DNA from: Candidatus Auribacterota bacterium
GTDB taxonomy: Bacteria; Auribacterota; Tritonobacteria; UBA1439
Direction: 5' to 3'
DNA length: 41,867 nt
NCBI GenBank assembly: GCA_026392035.1
Contig: JAPLCX010000080.1
Span: 1-41,867, forward strand
Below the pieces are notes generated by a model, which was given only the letters and a program-made list of their open reading frames with translations, did no database searches and was not told the origin of the DNA. Below are positions 40,535 to 41,867 of this stretch, piece by piece. The number at the start of each line of letters is the position of its first letter. Position 1 is the first letter of the stretch. The position numbers were made by a program, and so were the translations under genes.

Positions 40535-41723
40535 CGCCACGGGGCGGTCCCTTTCAGCACGTCCCGCCGTCGGGAGGCCGCGGATTCTCGTCGTCGACGA
40601 TGAGATGGGCCCCCGAGAGAGCCTGCGGATGATCCTGAAGGATCAGTACGAGCTCATCCTTGTTGAGTGCGGAAAGGAAGGGGTCGAGAAGATGAAGGGG
40701 GGCGGCATCGACCTCGTCCTCCTCGACCTCAAGATGAAGAAGATGAGCGGGATAGAAGCCCTCGAGAAGATGAAGGAGATTGATCCATCCGTCAGCGTGG
40801 TGATTCTGACGGGGTACGGGACGCTCGATACCGCGCAGAGAGCCATCCGCCTCGGCGCCGCAGACTATGTGAGCAAACCGTTCGATGTCGTGGAACTCAC
40901 GAAAACGGTGCGGAAGATCTTGGAAAAGCGGAGCGAGGGAGCGGAGAAGGAACAGATGCTGGAAAAGCTCAAGACCCTGAACCGCAATCTCGAGGACCAG
41001 AGCACCTCGTTCAAGAAGCTCATATCCTCCCAGAAGCTCTACAGCTCCTTCTTCCACGAGATCTGCAACCCCCTTACCTCCATCCTGGGCTACGTTCAGA
41101 TCCTCCTCATGGAGCTCGAGAAGAAAAAAGGGTTCGCCGATGAGGATCGGGAGCGCGCGCAGAAGTATCTCCATATCATTGAGAACGAGCTGGACAGGTG
41201 CCGCCTCCTCTTCAGGAGCTTTACGAGCAACGCGAAGAGCGGCAAAGAGGATACGAAACCCTCAAGCCTTAAAATGGTGATCGAGGAAACCTTTCTCCTT
41301 CTCAGACCGCAGATGGAGCTCAAGGGAATACGCATTAAAGAGGAATTTGACGCGCCCGATTCCAGTGTTTTGCTTGAAGACGGCCAGCTGAAGCAGGTGC
41401 TCCTGAACCTCTGTATCAACGCAATGCACGCCATGGGCAAGGGCGGCACGCTGAGCGTGAGCGCGCGGCAGAACGCCAAAGGGACGGTTGCGATCGAGGT
41501 GGCGGATACCGGCTGCGGAATGGATGAAGAAACCCTCCGGAAGGCATGGCAGCCCTTCTACACCACAAAAGACCCGGCCACCGGCAGCGGCCTCGGCCTC
41601 GCGATATCAAAGGGGATAGTTGAAAAAATGGGGGGGAGCATCGGGCTTGAGAGCAAAAAGGGTGTGGGAACGCGGGTGACGATCACGATCCCCTCTCAAC
41701 GCACACCTTCCTGCGATAACTAG
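40524..41723 (+). CDS. Soluble receiver-histidine kinase (REC-HisKA-HATPase)
   Basis: 399 residues. The receiver domain (about 19-135) has D25/D26, phosphoacceptor D68 and K118. A coiled-coil linker (about 136-172) leads to HisKA with H178 (FFHEICNPL) and a HATPase domain (NLCINAMHAM, DTGCGMD, GSGLGLAI) to the end. There is no membrane segment, so its input is phosphate from another kinase through the receiver. It overlaps the FadL-like gene by 11 bases and is translationally coupled to it. The two kinases and the regulator of the operon at 30704-35857 are candidate partners (inference). Confidence 0.92.
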   Translation: MRSSATGRSLSARPAVGRPRILVVDDEMGPRESLRMILKDQYELILVECGKEGVEKMKGGGIDLVLLDLKMKKMSGIEALEKMKEIDPSVSVVILTGYGTLDTAQRAIRLGAADYVSKPFDVVELTKTVRKILEKRSEGAEKEQMLEKLKTLNRNLEDQSTSFKKLISSQKLYSSFFHEICNPLTSILGYVQILLMELEKKKGFADEDRERAQKYLHIIENELDRCRLLFRSFTSNAKSGKEDTKPSSLKMVIEETFLLLRPQMELKGIRIKEEFDAPDSSVLLEDGQLKQVLLNLCINAMHAMGKGGTLSVSARQNAKGTVAIEVADTGCGMDEETLRKAWQPFYTTKDPATGSGLGLAISKGIVEKMGGSIGLESKKGVGTRVTITIPSQRTPSCDN

Positions 41724-41867
41724 TCTTACTTAGGGTCTCCTGAAAAAGTCTAAAAATATATATAATATCATACAAGGCAAGTAGATATGATGTACAATGC
41801 TCTCCAGAATGATGGATAAAATGCACGGGAATTCGGGACAGGTGCCCGAAACCCGTGCAGTTATACA
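41724..41867 (+). other. Tail of the window: -10 box and a strong hairpin
   Basis: TATAAT at 41761-41766 lies in an AT-rich stretch. From 41822 to 41859 the bases form a two-part hairpin: TGCACGGG (41822-41829) with CCCGTGCA (41852-41859), and inside it TTCGGG (41832-41837) with CCCGAA (41845-41850). It could be a small RNA, a terminator whose T-run lies outside the window, or a mobile-element end. No gene is supportable. Confidence 0.45.

Overview
The window is bacterial chromosome from a diderm (Gram-negative-type) organism with moderately high GC. It has a FadL/OmpP1-type outer-membrane protein, a lipoprotein, several exported proteins, two-component systems, and a housekeeping block (hflX, miaA, mutL, mutS, miaB). 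The gene mix, Thr-Pro linker proteins and many intergenic hairpin repeats fit an uncultured, probably free-living lineage. I cannot assign a phylum from the sequence alone.

Layout. 1-190: edge of a probable insertion sequence. 204-2071: ECF sigma factor and a membrane anti-sigma factor carrying two PDZ domains. 2493-5998: three-gene unit of zinc-ribbon/OB-fold membrane protein, TctA-like permease and YdjM-like membrane protein. 6229-7044: YycJ/WalJ-type metallo-beta-lactamase protein. 7159-10525: two divergent polytopic glycosyltransferase-like proteins. 10528-20223, with one exception on the minus strand: hflX, miaA, mutL, mutS, a repeat-flanked GxxExxY gene, a LapA-like gene and miaB; a small exported Cys-rich protein on the plus strand interrupts the block. 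20312-24370: a DUF4143-type ATPase, an 8-bladed propeller protein and a small basic exported protein. 24499-27379: a solute-binding protein translationally coupled to a lipoprotein hydrolase. 27564-30431: two secreted proteins, the second behind a cyclic-di-GMP-I riboswitch. 30704-38801: a tight five-gene operon (B12-type radical SAM, ketosynthase-like protein, two histidine kinases, Fis-type response regulator). 39260-41723: FadL-like porin overlapping a receiver-histidine kinase gene.

Most unusual structure: the start of miaB (terminator hairpin, -10 box six bases before the start codon, first ~21 codons) occurs two more times in the same orientation, at 21618-21735 and 23720-23837. Those copies stand in front of the ATPase gene and the propeller gene. 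In the first, the truncated miaB reading frame stops directly on the ribosome binding site of the ATPase. This suggests repeated insertion at the miaB start, or capture of a leaderless promoter cassette.

Other structure not explained by genes: three families of intergenic hairpins built from short units (CACTGAAGA, CACGGAGA, ATCCGTG), one pair of which encloses the GxxExxY gene and supplies its ribosome binding site; a perfect 44-base inverted repeat 12.7 kb apart; TTAA-centred palindromes; paired operator-like direct repeats at the promoter of the five-gene operon; and an uncharacterised C-terminal domain shared by the propeller protein and a neighbouring secreted protein, perhaps also by the riboswitch-controlled protein.
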